Below, piece after piece: positions 1 to 7,319 of a stretch of DNA of 19,183 nucleotides. Source of the DNA: Flavobacteriaceae bacterium (GTDB taxonomy: Bacteria > Bacteroidota > Bacteroidia > Flavobacteriales > Flavobacteriaceae); contig DAOUPU010000028.1 of assembly GCA_030625995.1 (NCBI GenBank), positions 1 to 19,183 of the forward strand. Reading direction: 5' to 3'. How positions within the stretch are numbered: position 1 is the first letter of the stretch; each line of letters starts with the position of its first letter. The notes under the pieces were generated by a model, which saw only the letters and a list, made by a program, of their open reading frames with translations, was not told the origin of the DNA and did no database searches. Made by a program: the position numbers and the translations under genes.

Positions 1-1558
1 TGACGGACTTTATATGACAGATTTTGATATGCATTATGGAGATGCTGTTGCCCAGGTAAGAGCTGGAATTAATATGGTTATGGGTGGTGCTAAATATGAG
101 TATGATGAAATATTAGCAGCGGTAAAGAAAAAAGTTCTTGACGAAAGCACACTCGATGAAAATTTAACTTACAACATGAAGCTTAAGCTAGGTTCACCAA
201 GTATGAACGGATACATTCCATCATTAAAGCCGGATTTAGAAGCTCATGCAAAAATTTCAAGGGATGCTGCCGGAGAGGGTATGGTGCTGATTAAAAATAG
301 AGATAACACGCTACCACTTAAGACAGACCAAACAGTTGCTGTTTTTGGTAAAATATCTTACTATCTAATAAGGACAGGAACCGGGAGCGGAAGTGTACGA
401 AGTAACAAATATGCTATTACCGTGAATGATGGACTTAAAGATGCGGGATTCGATATTCTGGATGATATGGAGGAATCATATCTTGCTTTCATCGAAAAAA
501 CAAAGAAAGATAATCTTGTACCGCCTTATTTTGATAATCCAAAAATGAGAAAGGATAATGGTATAACCGGCGATCAAGCTCCACCGCATTTTAAGAATAG
601 ATTGGTTGCTTTTAGTGAAGAACAAGCCGTTCCAAGAGCAGATATCAAAAAATATGAATCAGATTCTGATATAGCACTTATAACCCTCGGTAGAAGTGGA
701 GGTGAAAACTACGAAAACGGATATATTCCTATTACACAAATAGAATTAGATCTTGTGAAAAATGTTTGTGAGATATTTCACGCTGCCGGGAAAAAAGTAG
801 TAGTTGTTCTTAATGTCGGAGGTGTATGGGAAACTGCAAGTTGGAGAGATTATCCGGATGCAATTCTTATGGCATGGCAACCGGGACAAGAGGGTGGATA
901 TGCTGTTGCTGATATTTTAACCGGTGAAGTTAATCCTTCCGGGAAGTTACCCGATTCTTTCCCAATGAAATATGAGGATGTACCTTCTGCAAGTACGTTT
1001 CCGGGACTTCCGGTTGATGAACCTGTTAATTCATTTTACACAGATGGAATTTATGTTGGATATCGTTATTACGATTCTTTTAATGTACCAACGGCCTATG
1101 AGTTTGGATATGGACTTTCGTATACCACCTTTGCATATGCGGATCTGAAGTTGAGCAGTGACAATTTCTCATCGAAAATGAAAGTGACCATGACAGTTAA
1201 GAACACGGGAACAGTAGCCGGTAAAGAGGTTGTTCAATTGTATCTGTCAGCTCCTTCTACGGTAATCGAGAAACCGGCTCAGGAGTTAAAGGGTTTTGCC
1301 AAATCAAAAATGCTTCAGCCTGGAGAGAGTCAGGAGCTTTCTTTCGAATTGGATGAGCGTTCTCTTGCTTCTTTCTGGAGTGGGATCAGTTCTTGGGTTG
1401 CAGACAAAGGGGATTACGAAGTGCGTATAGGTGCGTCATCTAAAGATATAAAACTTAAAGCATCGTTTAATTTGCAAAAAGATATAGTGGTAGAAAAAGT
1501 TCACGATGTGCTATACCCTAATTTTATGATGAAAGAGTTGAGCCGATTTAGTGAATAA
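1..1558 (+). CDS. GH3 family beta-glycosidase, C-terminal part (5' truncated by window edge)
   Basis: This is a hydrolase of the glycoside hydrolase 3 type, which removes beta-linked glucose or a related sugar from the non-reducing end of oligosaccharides. The frame is open to the left edge, so the ATG at 14 is internal. The family's nucleophile motif lies at the very start (MTDFD, Asp codon 20-22, matching the usual SDW). The GH3 C-terminal domain follows: EGMVLIKN near 275-300, the probable acid/base region GRSGGENYE (Glu codon 704-706), then AWQPGQEGG and NPSGKLPDSFP near 870-965. A fibronectin III-like domain ends the protein, with GYRYYDSF, FGYGLSYTTF and VQLYLSAP. About 518 residues are visible; full proteins of this architecture are usually 700-850, so the missing part is the N-terminal barrel. 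Substrate cannot be read from sequence. The GH92 gene follows after 91 bp. Confidence 0.93.
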   Translation, partial: DGLYMTDFDMHYGDAVAQVRAGINMVMGGAKYEYDEILAAVKKKVLDESTLDENLTYNMKLKLGSPSMNGYIPSLKPDLEAHAKISRDAAGEGMVLIKNRDNTLPLKTDQTVAVFGKISYYLIRTGTGSGSVRSNKYAITVNDGLKDAGFDILDDMEESYLAFIEKTKKDNLVPPYFDNPKMRKDNGITGDQAPPHFKNRLVAFSEEQAVPRADIKKYESDSDIALITLGRSGGENYENGYIPITQIELDLVKNVCEIFHAAGKKVVVVLNVGGVWETASWRDYPDAILMAWQPGQEGGYAVADILTGEVNPSGKLPDSFPMKYEDVPSASTFPGLPVDEPVNSFYTDGIYVGYRYYDSFNVPTAYEFGYGLSYTTFAYADLKLSSDNFSSKMKVTMTVKNTGTVAGKEVVQLYLSAPSTVIEKPAQELKGFAKSKMLQPGESQELSFELDERSLASFWSGISSWVADKGDYEVRIGASSKDIKLKASFNLQKDIVVEKVHDVLYPNFMMKELSRFSE

Positions 1559-1589
1559 TAAGAAATGGTTTGAAGGTTTCTTTTCTGAG

Positions 1590-1620
1590 AGCAGCAACTA
1601 AAAAACAAGAAATTGCTGCT
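1590..1620. repeat. Intergenic inverted repeat (hairpin) between GH3 and GH92 genes
   Basis: A perfect 8-bp inverted repeat, AGCAGCAA at 1590-1597 and TTGCTGCT at 1613-1620, encloses a 15-nt A-rich loop. It starts about 30 bp after the GH3 stop. There is no T-run after the 3' arm, so it is not a classic intrinsic terminator. It could be an mRNA stability or attenuation hairpin between two genes expressed at different levels, or chance. Confidence 0.4.
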
Positions 1621-1649
1621 TGGGTATTGATTAATAAAAAATATTAAAT

Positions 1650-4613
1650 ATGAGAGTCTTAGTTTTAATTCATATTTTCTTATTAAGTATTCTTATTGGT
1701 TGCAATAAGAGGAACAGTGATATTGTAAAGGAATCATTTGAGGATTATACAAAGTACGTAGATCCTTTTATTGGAACCGGTGAACACGGACACACCTATC
1801 CTGGTGCAACCACACCTTTCGGTATGGTTCAATTGAGTCCTGATACCAGAGGACCAAATTGGGATGGATCTTCTGGTTACCATTATTCTGATAAGACAAT
1901 AATGGGATTTAGTCATACTCATCTAAGTGGTACCGGTTCGCCCGAGTTTTGTGATGTTCTGTTTATGCCCACGGTCGGGGATGTCCAATTAGTTTATGGG
2001 GACGAGAACAACAGCAATACAGGTTATCGCTCTCGGTTTGAGCATGCAAATGAAAAGGCATCCCCGGGTTATTATAAGGTATTTCTTGATGACTATAACG
2101 TAACCGTTGAGTTGACAGCTACAAAACGAAGTGGTTTTCATAGATACACCTTTCCCGAATCTGATAATTCAAATATTATCATTGACCTGAAACATCGTGA
2201 CAAAATAATTGAATCAAATATTCAGATTGTAAATGATACGGTAATAAGCGGGCTCACACGATCAACAGGTTGGGCTGCGGATCAACGTATTTTCTTTTAT
2301 GCCAAATTTTCAAAGCCATTTAAAAACGTAGGGATTGCTATCAATGATACTTTAGTGGATAAAATTAAAAAAGCTGAGGGTAAAAATATCAAAGCCTTTG
2401 TTCGTTTTAAAACAAAAAAGAATGAACAAATTTTGGTGAAGGTTGGAATATCTGCGGTTAGTGTTGAGGGAGCGAAAAAAAATCTTGAAGCAGAAAATTC
2501 GGGATGGAGTTTTTCTGAAATAAGAAATAAAGCCAAAGAATCATGGAATAGGAATCTTTCTACAATTGAAATTGAAGGTGGAACAGAAAAGCAACGTCGT
2601 ATTTTCTATACCTCGATGTATCATTCTGCCCTAGCACCAAATTTATTTATGGATGTTGATGGTAAATTTCGTGGCGTAGATAAAAAAGTTCATCAAACAA
2701 ATGATTTCACAAATTACACGGTCTATTCTTTGTGGGATGTTTTTAGAACTCATTTACCGCTCTATACCATTATTTCACCTTCCAAAATGAATGATTGGAT
2801 TAAAACAGCTGTGGAAATGTACCGAATTAGTGGAAAGTTGCCTCGTTGGGAAATTCAAGGACACCTTTCTGGTAATATGATCGGTAACCATGCACTTCCT
2901 TTAATTTTAGATGCTTACAATAAGGGAATACAAGATTATGATATTGAATTAGCCTATGAGGGCATGAAAAAATCGATGGAGAATATAGAATACTATAACA
3001 ATCTTGGTTTTATACCCGCTGATATTGAAAATACTGGTGGGTCTGTTGCAATTGTTATGGAGTACGCATATAATGATTGGTGTTTGGCCGAAATGGCCAG
3101 AATTTTGGGTAAACAGGATGATTATCTTTTGTATCAACAGCGTGCACAGTTTTATAAAAACATGTACGATTCGGAAACCGGATTTATGCGTCCGAAAAAT
3201 CAGGATTACACTTGGGTAAAACCCTTCGATCCGGCAGAACCAAGTGGGCATTATGTTGAAGGAAATGCATTTCAATACAGTGCTTTCGTTCCCCACGATA
3301 TGAATGGTTTAATTAATTTAACAGGTGGTGATGAAGAATTCATCGATTGGCTCGACGTCCTATTTACCCATCAAAGCGAGTTTGACAAAAATGTTGTAGA
3401 CGCTGGTGGATTGATCGGGCAATACGCACATGGGAATGAACCAAGTCACCAAATTGCATATCTCTACAACTATGCAGGCGCTGCTCCTAAAACTCAAAAA
3501 TATATCAGTGAAATTCTTTCCACACTTTATGATGATACCCCGGAAGGATTAAGTGGAAACGAAGATTGTGGACAAATATCTGCATGGTATATTATGAGCG
3601 CACTTGGATTTTATCCTGTTCTTCCAGGGGAACCTTCTTATGCAATTGGTAGCCCAATCTTCGATAAGGTAACTATCAATCTTGAAAACGGAAAGAAGTT
3701 TATAGTTCGTGCTAATAATGTGTCTGATAAAAATATCTATATTCAATCCGCAAAGCTCAATAGTAAACCCTATACGAAGTCATGGTTTACTCACCAGGAA
3801 ATTCTTGACGGTGGAGAATTTGTATTTGAAATGGGAGAAAGTCCGAATTATGATTGGGGAACATCAAAATCTGATAGGCCTAGTACAAAAGATTTCGTTC
3901 CGGCTGTTATAATGCCTTCCTATAAGATCAAAGAGAATTACTTTTTTGATAAAGCTACTGTTACACTTGGCAGTGGAACTGAAGGTGCCAATATCTATTA
4001 TACGACTGACGGAAGTGATCCTACGAAAAATGGGATCCATTACATAAAGCCATTTCAATTAAATGAAACCACAGAAATTAAGTTCTATGCTAAAAAGGAT
4101 GGTTTACTGGAAAGTACTGTAGTTAAAGCTAAAATTGAAAAATTAGATAAAATTGATATTACAGAGTTCAAGAATTATGATGGAGGTGAATTTAAACCTG
4201 GATTGGAATATAAATATTACGAAGAGAATGTACTTTATGTTAATGAATTAGACACATTTAAACCAAAAAAAACCGGTATAACCTCTAATTTCAACATAGA
4301 CGAACGAGAAAATGATGGTCTTTTTGGATTTATTTATTCGGGCTTCATAAAAATTCCTAAAGATGGAGTATATACTTTCTTTCTTTCCACTAATGATGGA
4401 GGAGTACTGTACATGGATGGAAAAAGGTTTATTGATGCTGACGGTCCACGCACTGCAACCCCATCCTCTCGAACTGTTTCTTTAAATGCCGGAACATACA
4501 AAATTGGAGAGAAGTATTTTCAAATGGGAGGTGGGTTTTCTAATACAGTGAGTTGGAAAGGACCTGGGTTTAAAAAGGAAGTAATACCTGCTAAAGTATT
4601 GTTTCATAAATGA
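1650..4613 (+). CDS. GH92 alpha-mannosidase lipoprotein with chitobiase-C-like and PA14-like domains
   Basis: This is a predicted exo-alpha-mannosidase of family GH92, a calcium-dependent inverting family best known from Bacteroides N-glycan and mannan use. Residues 1-18 form a lipoprotein signal with lipobox L-I-G-C18, so it should be membrane anchored. The GH92 hallmark VDPFIGTGEHGHTYPGATTP is near residue 37. Conserved catalytic-domain motifs follow: EGNAFQYSAFVPHD (E537, position of the general acid as I recall the family), GNEPSHQIAYLYNYAG, and GNEDCGQ (636-642) before AWY. After the catalytic part come a chitobiase/hexosaminidase C-terminal-like domain (about 753-825, with IYYTTDGSDPT) and a PA14-like domain (about 850-985, with GFIKIPKDGVYTFFLSTNDG). 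At 987 residues it is longer than the usual roughly 750 because of these two modules, which probably help bind glycan. Family call is secure; the exact linkage is not. Confidence 0.95.
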   Translation: MRVLVLIHIFLLSILIGCNKRNSDIVKESFEDYTKYVDPFIGTGEHGHTYPGATTPFGMVQLSPDTRGPNWDGSSGYHYSDKTIMGFSHTHLSGTGSPEFCDVLFMPTVGDVQLVYGDENNSNTGYRSRFEHANEKASPGYYKVFLDDYNVTVELTATKRSGFHRYTFPESDNSNIIIDLKHRDKIIESNIQIVNDTVISGLTRSTGWAADQRIFFYAKFSKPFKNVGIAINDTLVDKIKKAEGKNIKAFVRFKTKKNEQILVKVGISAVSVEGAKKNLEAENSGWSFSEIRNKAKESWNRNLSTIEIEGGTEKQRRIFYTSMYHSALAPNLFMDVDGKFRGVDKKVHQTNDFTNYTVYSLWDVFRTHLPLYTIISPSKMNDWIKTAVEMYRISGKLPRWEIQGHLSGNMIGNHALPLILDAYNKGIQDYDIELAYEGMKKSMENIEYYNNLGFIPADIENTGGSVAIVMEYAYNDWCLAEMARILGKQDDYLLYQQRAQFYKNMYDSETGFMRPKNQDYTWVKPFDPAEPSGHYVEGNAFQYSAFVPHDMNGLINLTGGDEEFIDWLDVLFTHQSEFDKNVVDAGGLIGQYAHGNEPSHQIAYLYNYAGAAPKTQKYISEILSTLYDDTPEGLSGNEDCGQISAWYIMSALGFYPVLPGEPSYAIGSPIFDKVTINLENGKKFIVRANNVSDKNIYIQSAKLNSKPYTKSWFTHQEILDGGEFVFEMGESPNYDWGTSKSDRPSTKDFVPAVIMPSYKIKENYFFDKATVTLGSGTEGANIYYTTDGSDPTKNGIHYIKPFQLNETTEIKFYAKKDGLLESTVVKAKIEKLDKIDITEFKNYDGGEFKPGLEYKYYEENVLYVNELDTFKPKKTGITSNFNIDERENDGLFGFIYSGFIKIPKDGVYTFFLSTNDGGVLYMDGKRFIDADGPRTATPSSRTVSLNAGTYKIGEKYFQMGGGFSNTVSWKGPGFKKEVIPAKVLFHK

Positions 4614-4652
4614 ATAAATTAATTCAACAAGCACTTTTTTAAAGATATGTGC

Positions 4653-4660
4653 TATATTTG
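4653..4660 (+). promoter_or_regulatory. Candidate Bacteroidota -7 promoter element (TATATTTG)
   Basis: TATATTTG matches the Bacteroidota -7 consensus TAnnTTTG exactly. It lies in the 111-bp gap before the first acyl-CoA ligase gene, 64 bp ahead of its ATG. No clear TTG -33 partner is visible at the usual distance. A similar 16-base context occurs upstream of the paralogous ligase at 7219-7234, which strengthens the call. Confidence 0.5.
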
Positions 4661-4724
4661 GAATTCACCATGATTTATTCTGTACCTCTGATTATTTTTA
4701 AATAAAACCATAATAGATTGCTAT

Positions 4725-6401
4725 ATGCAGAACTATCCAACATTAGTTGATAAAATTTATGAATTGAAGTCAAGACTGCCTGAAGAAGTTTTTTTAAGGC
4801 AACCTTTCGGCGATAACTGGAAAGAATACACCTATGAGGAGGTGGTTAACGAGGCTCTTTGTTTAGTAACCGCCATGAAAAATTCTGGACTTCAAAAAGG
4901 AGATAAAATTGGAATTTATTCTAAGAATTGTTACCATTGGATCCTAACTGAGATTGCAATTATGCTGGGGGGATTTGTGATGGTACCCTATTATTCCAAT
5001 TTGGTAGGTGATGCATTAAAGGAAGTTATTGAACTATCTGAAATCAAATTTTTATTCGTAGGCAAACTGGAGAATTGGGAACAGGCAAAAAAAGCATTTC
5101 CTAAAGATCTAACAATGGTGAAATTTCCACATTATGAAGGTAATGCAGTAGTGAAATCTGGAATTGATTGGGATGATTTTATAAAAGGAGTGGAACCCGA
5201 TCGGGAAAACTACCGGCCGAGCTCTGAAGATATTTGGGCTATTTTTTATACCTCTGGAACTACGGGTGTTCCAAAAGGAGCGATCATGCCCTTTTCTTCT
5301 CCGGCCAATCTTATGATGGCACAAAGCAAAAGGCACAATAACTTTAATTTAATGGATCCCGGAAAAAATAGATTTTTATCTTATTTACCACTTAATCATA
5401 TAGCAGAACAAGTTTTAATTATAGCGGGCGGATTTTATAATGAGGGACAAATATCATTCGTTGAATCTCTGGAGTCTTTTTCTAAAAATCTCACAGACGT
5501 ACAACCAAGTGTATTTCTTGCAGTACCAAGAATATGGACCAAGTTCAGACAAGGGATTCTAGCGAAAATTCCTGAAAAGAAATTAGAAAGGTTTTTGAAA
5601 ATTCCTATAATTTCAACATTGGTCAAGAAAAAAATTAGGAAATCGTTAGGACTTTCCAACACAAAATTAGTGGTTTCAGGTGCTTCTGCATTGCCTGAAG
5701 ACACAATTAGCTGGTTTAAAAAATTTGATATTAAAATACAGGAAGCTTACGGGTTGACCGAAACTATGGGAATAGTTGCCTTTGACCCAATTATTGATAT
5801 GCGACCCGGAAAAACGGGCAGGCGATTGGAAGAAGGACAAATAAAAATTGATCCGGTAACGGATGAGATATTGGTCAAAAATAATTGGATGTTTACTGGG
5901 TATTATAAGGACCCAATATTGACAAAAGAATGTTTTACTGAAGATGGATTCTATAAAACAGGCGATACCGGAGAACTTGATAAAGACGATTATCTCATTG
6001 TAAAAGGCAGGGTAAAGGACACCTTTAAAACAAACAAGGGTAAATTTATTGTTCCGATTCCTATCGAAGATCTTTTTGCCAGCAATTCTTTGATCGAAAT
6101 GCTTTGTCTTGTTGGTCTTGGATTGCCACAGCCCATGGTATTGATAAAACTTTCCGAACTTAGTAATAATATTAAGAATGAAGATATCAAGAGTAGTTTA
6201 CTACAAACGCTTAACCATATAAACGAGAGACTTCAAGGCTATCAGGTGATTCATAAAATCATTTGTATAGAAGAAGAATGGTCCTTAGATAATGGAATAT
6301 TGACCCCTACTATGAAAATTAAGCGAAATGTAATTCATGAATCCTATAAAAGTAAATACCAAGAATGGTATGATCATAAAGATATAATATTGATATTATG
6401 A
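4725..6401 (+). CDS. AMP-forming long-chain acyl-CoA synthetase-like ligase (first copy)
   Basis: This is a member of the ANL superfamily: it should activate a carboxylic acid with ATP to an acyl-adenylate and transfer it to CoA in the cytoplasm. The ATP/AMP-binding loop YTSGTTGVPKG is at residues 175-185, the A5 motif YGLTE at 342-346, YKTGDTGEL and GRVKDTFKT in the C-terminal half, and a C-terminal TPTMKIKRN (K531/K533 as catalytic-lysine candidates). LPLNHIAEQ resembles the long-chain acyl-CoA synthetase group (FadD15/ACSBG type). Length (558) fits that group. There is no signal peptide. The start is supported by matching the second copy (YPTLVDK after three residues). The next gene, a crotonase, overlaps it by 4 bp (ATGA), implying co-translation. 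The acid used cannot be predicted; an aryl or medium-chain acid is possible. Confidence 0.9.
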   Translation: MQNYPTLVDKIYELKSRLPEEVFLRQPFGDNWKEYTYEEVVNEALCLVTAMKNSGLQKGDKIGIYSKNCYHWILTEIAIMLGGFVMVPYYSNLVGDALKEVIELSEIKFLFVGKLENWEQAKKAFPKDLTMVKFPHYEGNAVVKSGIDWDDFIKGVEPDRENYRPSSEDIWAIFYTSGTTGVPKGAIMPFSSPANLMMAQSKRHNNFNLMDPGKNRFLSYLPLNHIAEQVLIIAGGFYNEGQISFVESLESFSKNLTDVQPSVFLAVPRIWTKFRQGILAKIPEKKLERFLKIPIISTLVKKKIRKSLGLSNTKLVVSGASALPEDTISWFKKFDIKIQEAYGLTETMGIVAFDPIIDMRPGKTGRRLEEGQIKIDPVTDEILVKNNWMFTGYYKDPILTKECFTEDGFYKTGDTGELDKDDYLIVKGRVKDTFKTNKGKFIVPIPIEDLFASNSLIEMLCLVGLGLPQPMVLIKLSELSNNIKNEDIKSSLLQTLNHINERLQGYQVIHKIICIEEEWSLDNGILTPTMKIKRNVIHESYKSKYQEWYDHKDIILIL

Positions 6402-7174
6402 AGCACTGGAAATTAGATATTGACGAAATGTTGGCTACACTCACTTTGAACACAGGAAAAAAGGGGAATAGGCTTACACCTGATACTTTTGCAGAACTTA
6501 ACAAGATCTTGATGAGCTTGAATTTTGAAGAAGTTCGAGGCTTAATATTAAAAGCAGATGGAAATGATTTTTCACAGGGTTTCGATCTTAGTTTTTTATT
6601 GACTTCTAAAAATCGTGATCTCCTTACCATCCATCAAATTTTTTCAATTTGTAATATTGCATTGGACCGGCTCTATAACCTTCCTATACCAACAATTTCC
6701 CTCATTAACGGATCGTGTATTGGTGGCGGATTTTTAATGGCACTTGCTACAGATTTTAGAGCTGCTAATTCCAATGCCAAATTTGGATTCCCAGAGGTAA
6801 AGCAGAGCCTGGTTGTAAATCTTGGGTTAAAAAGAGTGTACCAGTTAATTGGAGAGTGTCGTACTAAAGAGTTAGTTTTATTAGGGAGTCCTGTTTCTTC
6901 GGAAAAATTAATGGAGTGGGGAGCGATCAATTGGCTTACAAATGATGATGGTTTTATTAATTTTATACAATTATTTGAAAAATACATCACCACTGTTCCT
7001 CCCTTAGCCGTAAGAGCAAATAAAAAACTCATTCAAAAAATACCAACCATAACCATGGAAGAAAGCACCGAATTGGAAAACATGTTACAAATGAATGTAT
7101 TTCAAAGTTCCGATTTTCAGGAAGCAATTCGAAGTTTTTTGGAAAAAAGAGATCCGGTTTTTAAAGGTAAATAG
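6398..7174 (+). CDS. Crotonase-family protein, probable enoyl-CoA isomerase-type active site
   Basis: This 258-residue protein has the crotonase fold that handles acyl-CoA thioesters. The oxyanion-hole segment NDFSQGFDL and the second one, NGSCIGGG (ending at G111), are present. Only one of the two catalytic glutamates of enoyl-CoA hydratase is kept: E133 (FGFPEV) matches Glu164 of the rat hydratase, while the Glu144 position is L113. The GGxLxAL...D pattern is that of mitochondrial delta3,delta2-enoyl-CoA isomerase, which also uses a single Glu. I therefore infer an isomerase or another non-hydratase activity, although the family is broad and also includes thioesterases and ligases. It starts inside the stop of the upstream acyl-CoA ligase (ATGA overlap), so its substrate is probably the CoA ester made by that enzyme or by the paralog that follows. 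Confidence 0.85.
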   Translation: MKHWKLDIDEMLATLTLNTGKKGNRLTPDTFAELNKILMSLNFEEVRGLILKADGNDFSQGFDLSFLLTSKNRDLLTIHQIFSICNIALDRLYNLPIPTISLINGSCIGGGFLMALATDFRAANSNAKFGFPEVKQSLVVNLGLKRVYQLIGECRTKELVLLGSPVSSEKLMEWGAINWLTNDDGFINFIQLFEKYITTVPPLAVRANKKLIQKIPTITMEESTELENMLQMNVFQSSDFQEAIRSFLEKRDPVFKGK

Positions 7175-7226
7175 CAACGGGTGAGATCAAAATTATAATC
7201 TAAACCATTCTTTTTATTATATGCAT

Positions 7227-7234
7227 TATCTTTG
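7227..7234 (+). promoter_or_regulatory. Candidate Bacteroidota -7 promoter element (TATCTTTG)
   Basis: TATCTTTG matches TAnnTTTG exactly and sits 85 bp before the preferred ATG of the second ligase gene. Its context, ATATGCAT directly upstream, resembles ATATGTGC upstream of the 4653 element (12 of 16 aligned bases identical by hand count). No clear -33 TTG is visible. Confidence 0.5.
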
Positions 7235-7319
7235 CAGAAATCTTTTACCTAATCCAGCCAAGATTATAAATAAAAGCCACAAATAAAATGTGGATGTTTC
7301 AATAAAAATTAATATAATT

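Noticed and set aside
2949..3296. Open reading frame of 115 codons on the minus strand inside GH92
   Set aside because: It is antisense to a strongly conserved catalytic region, has no recognisable domain and no promoter; the same holds for the other minus-strand frames in the window.
4630..4653. AGCAC...GTGCT inverted repeat after GH92 as a terminator
   Set aside because: The stem is only 5 bp with a 14-nt loop, no T-run follows it, and it overlaps the better-supported promoter element.
4670..4705. Eleven-codon ORF (MIYSVPLIIFK) just after the TATATTTG element, possible leader peptide
   Set aside because: It is very short, lacks regulatory codons or an attenuator hairpin, and no equivalent occurs upstream of the paralogous ligase.
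7290..7319. GTG start at 7290 for the second acyl-CoA ligase
   Set aside because: The extra ten residues have no counterpart in the paralog, whereas the ATG at 7320 gives matching N-termini.
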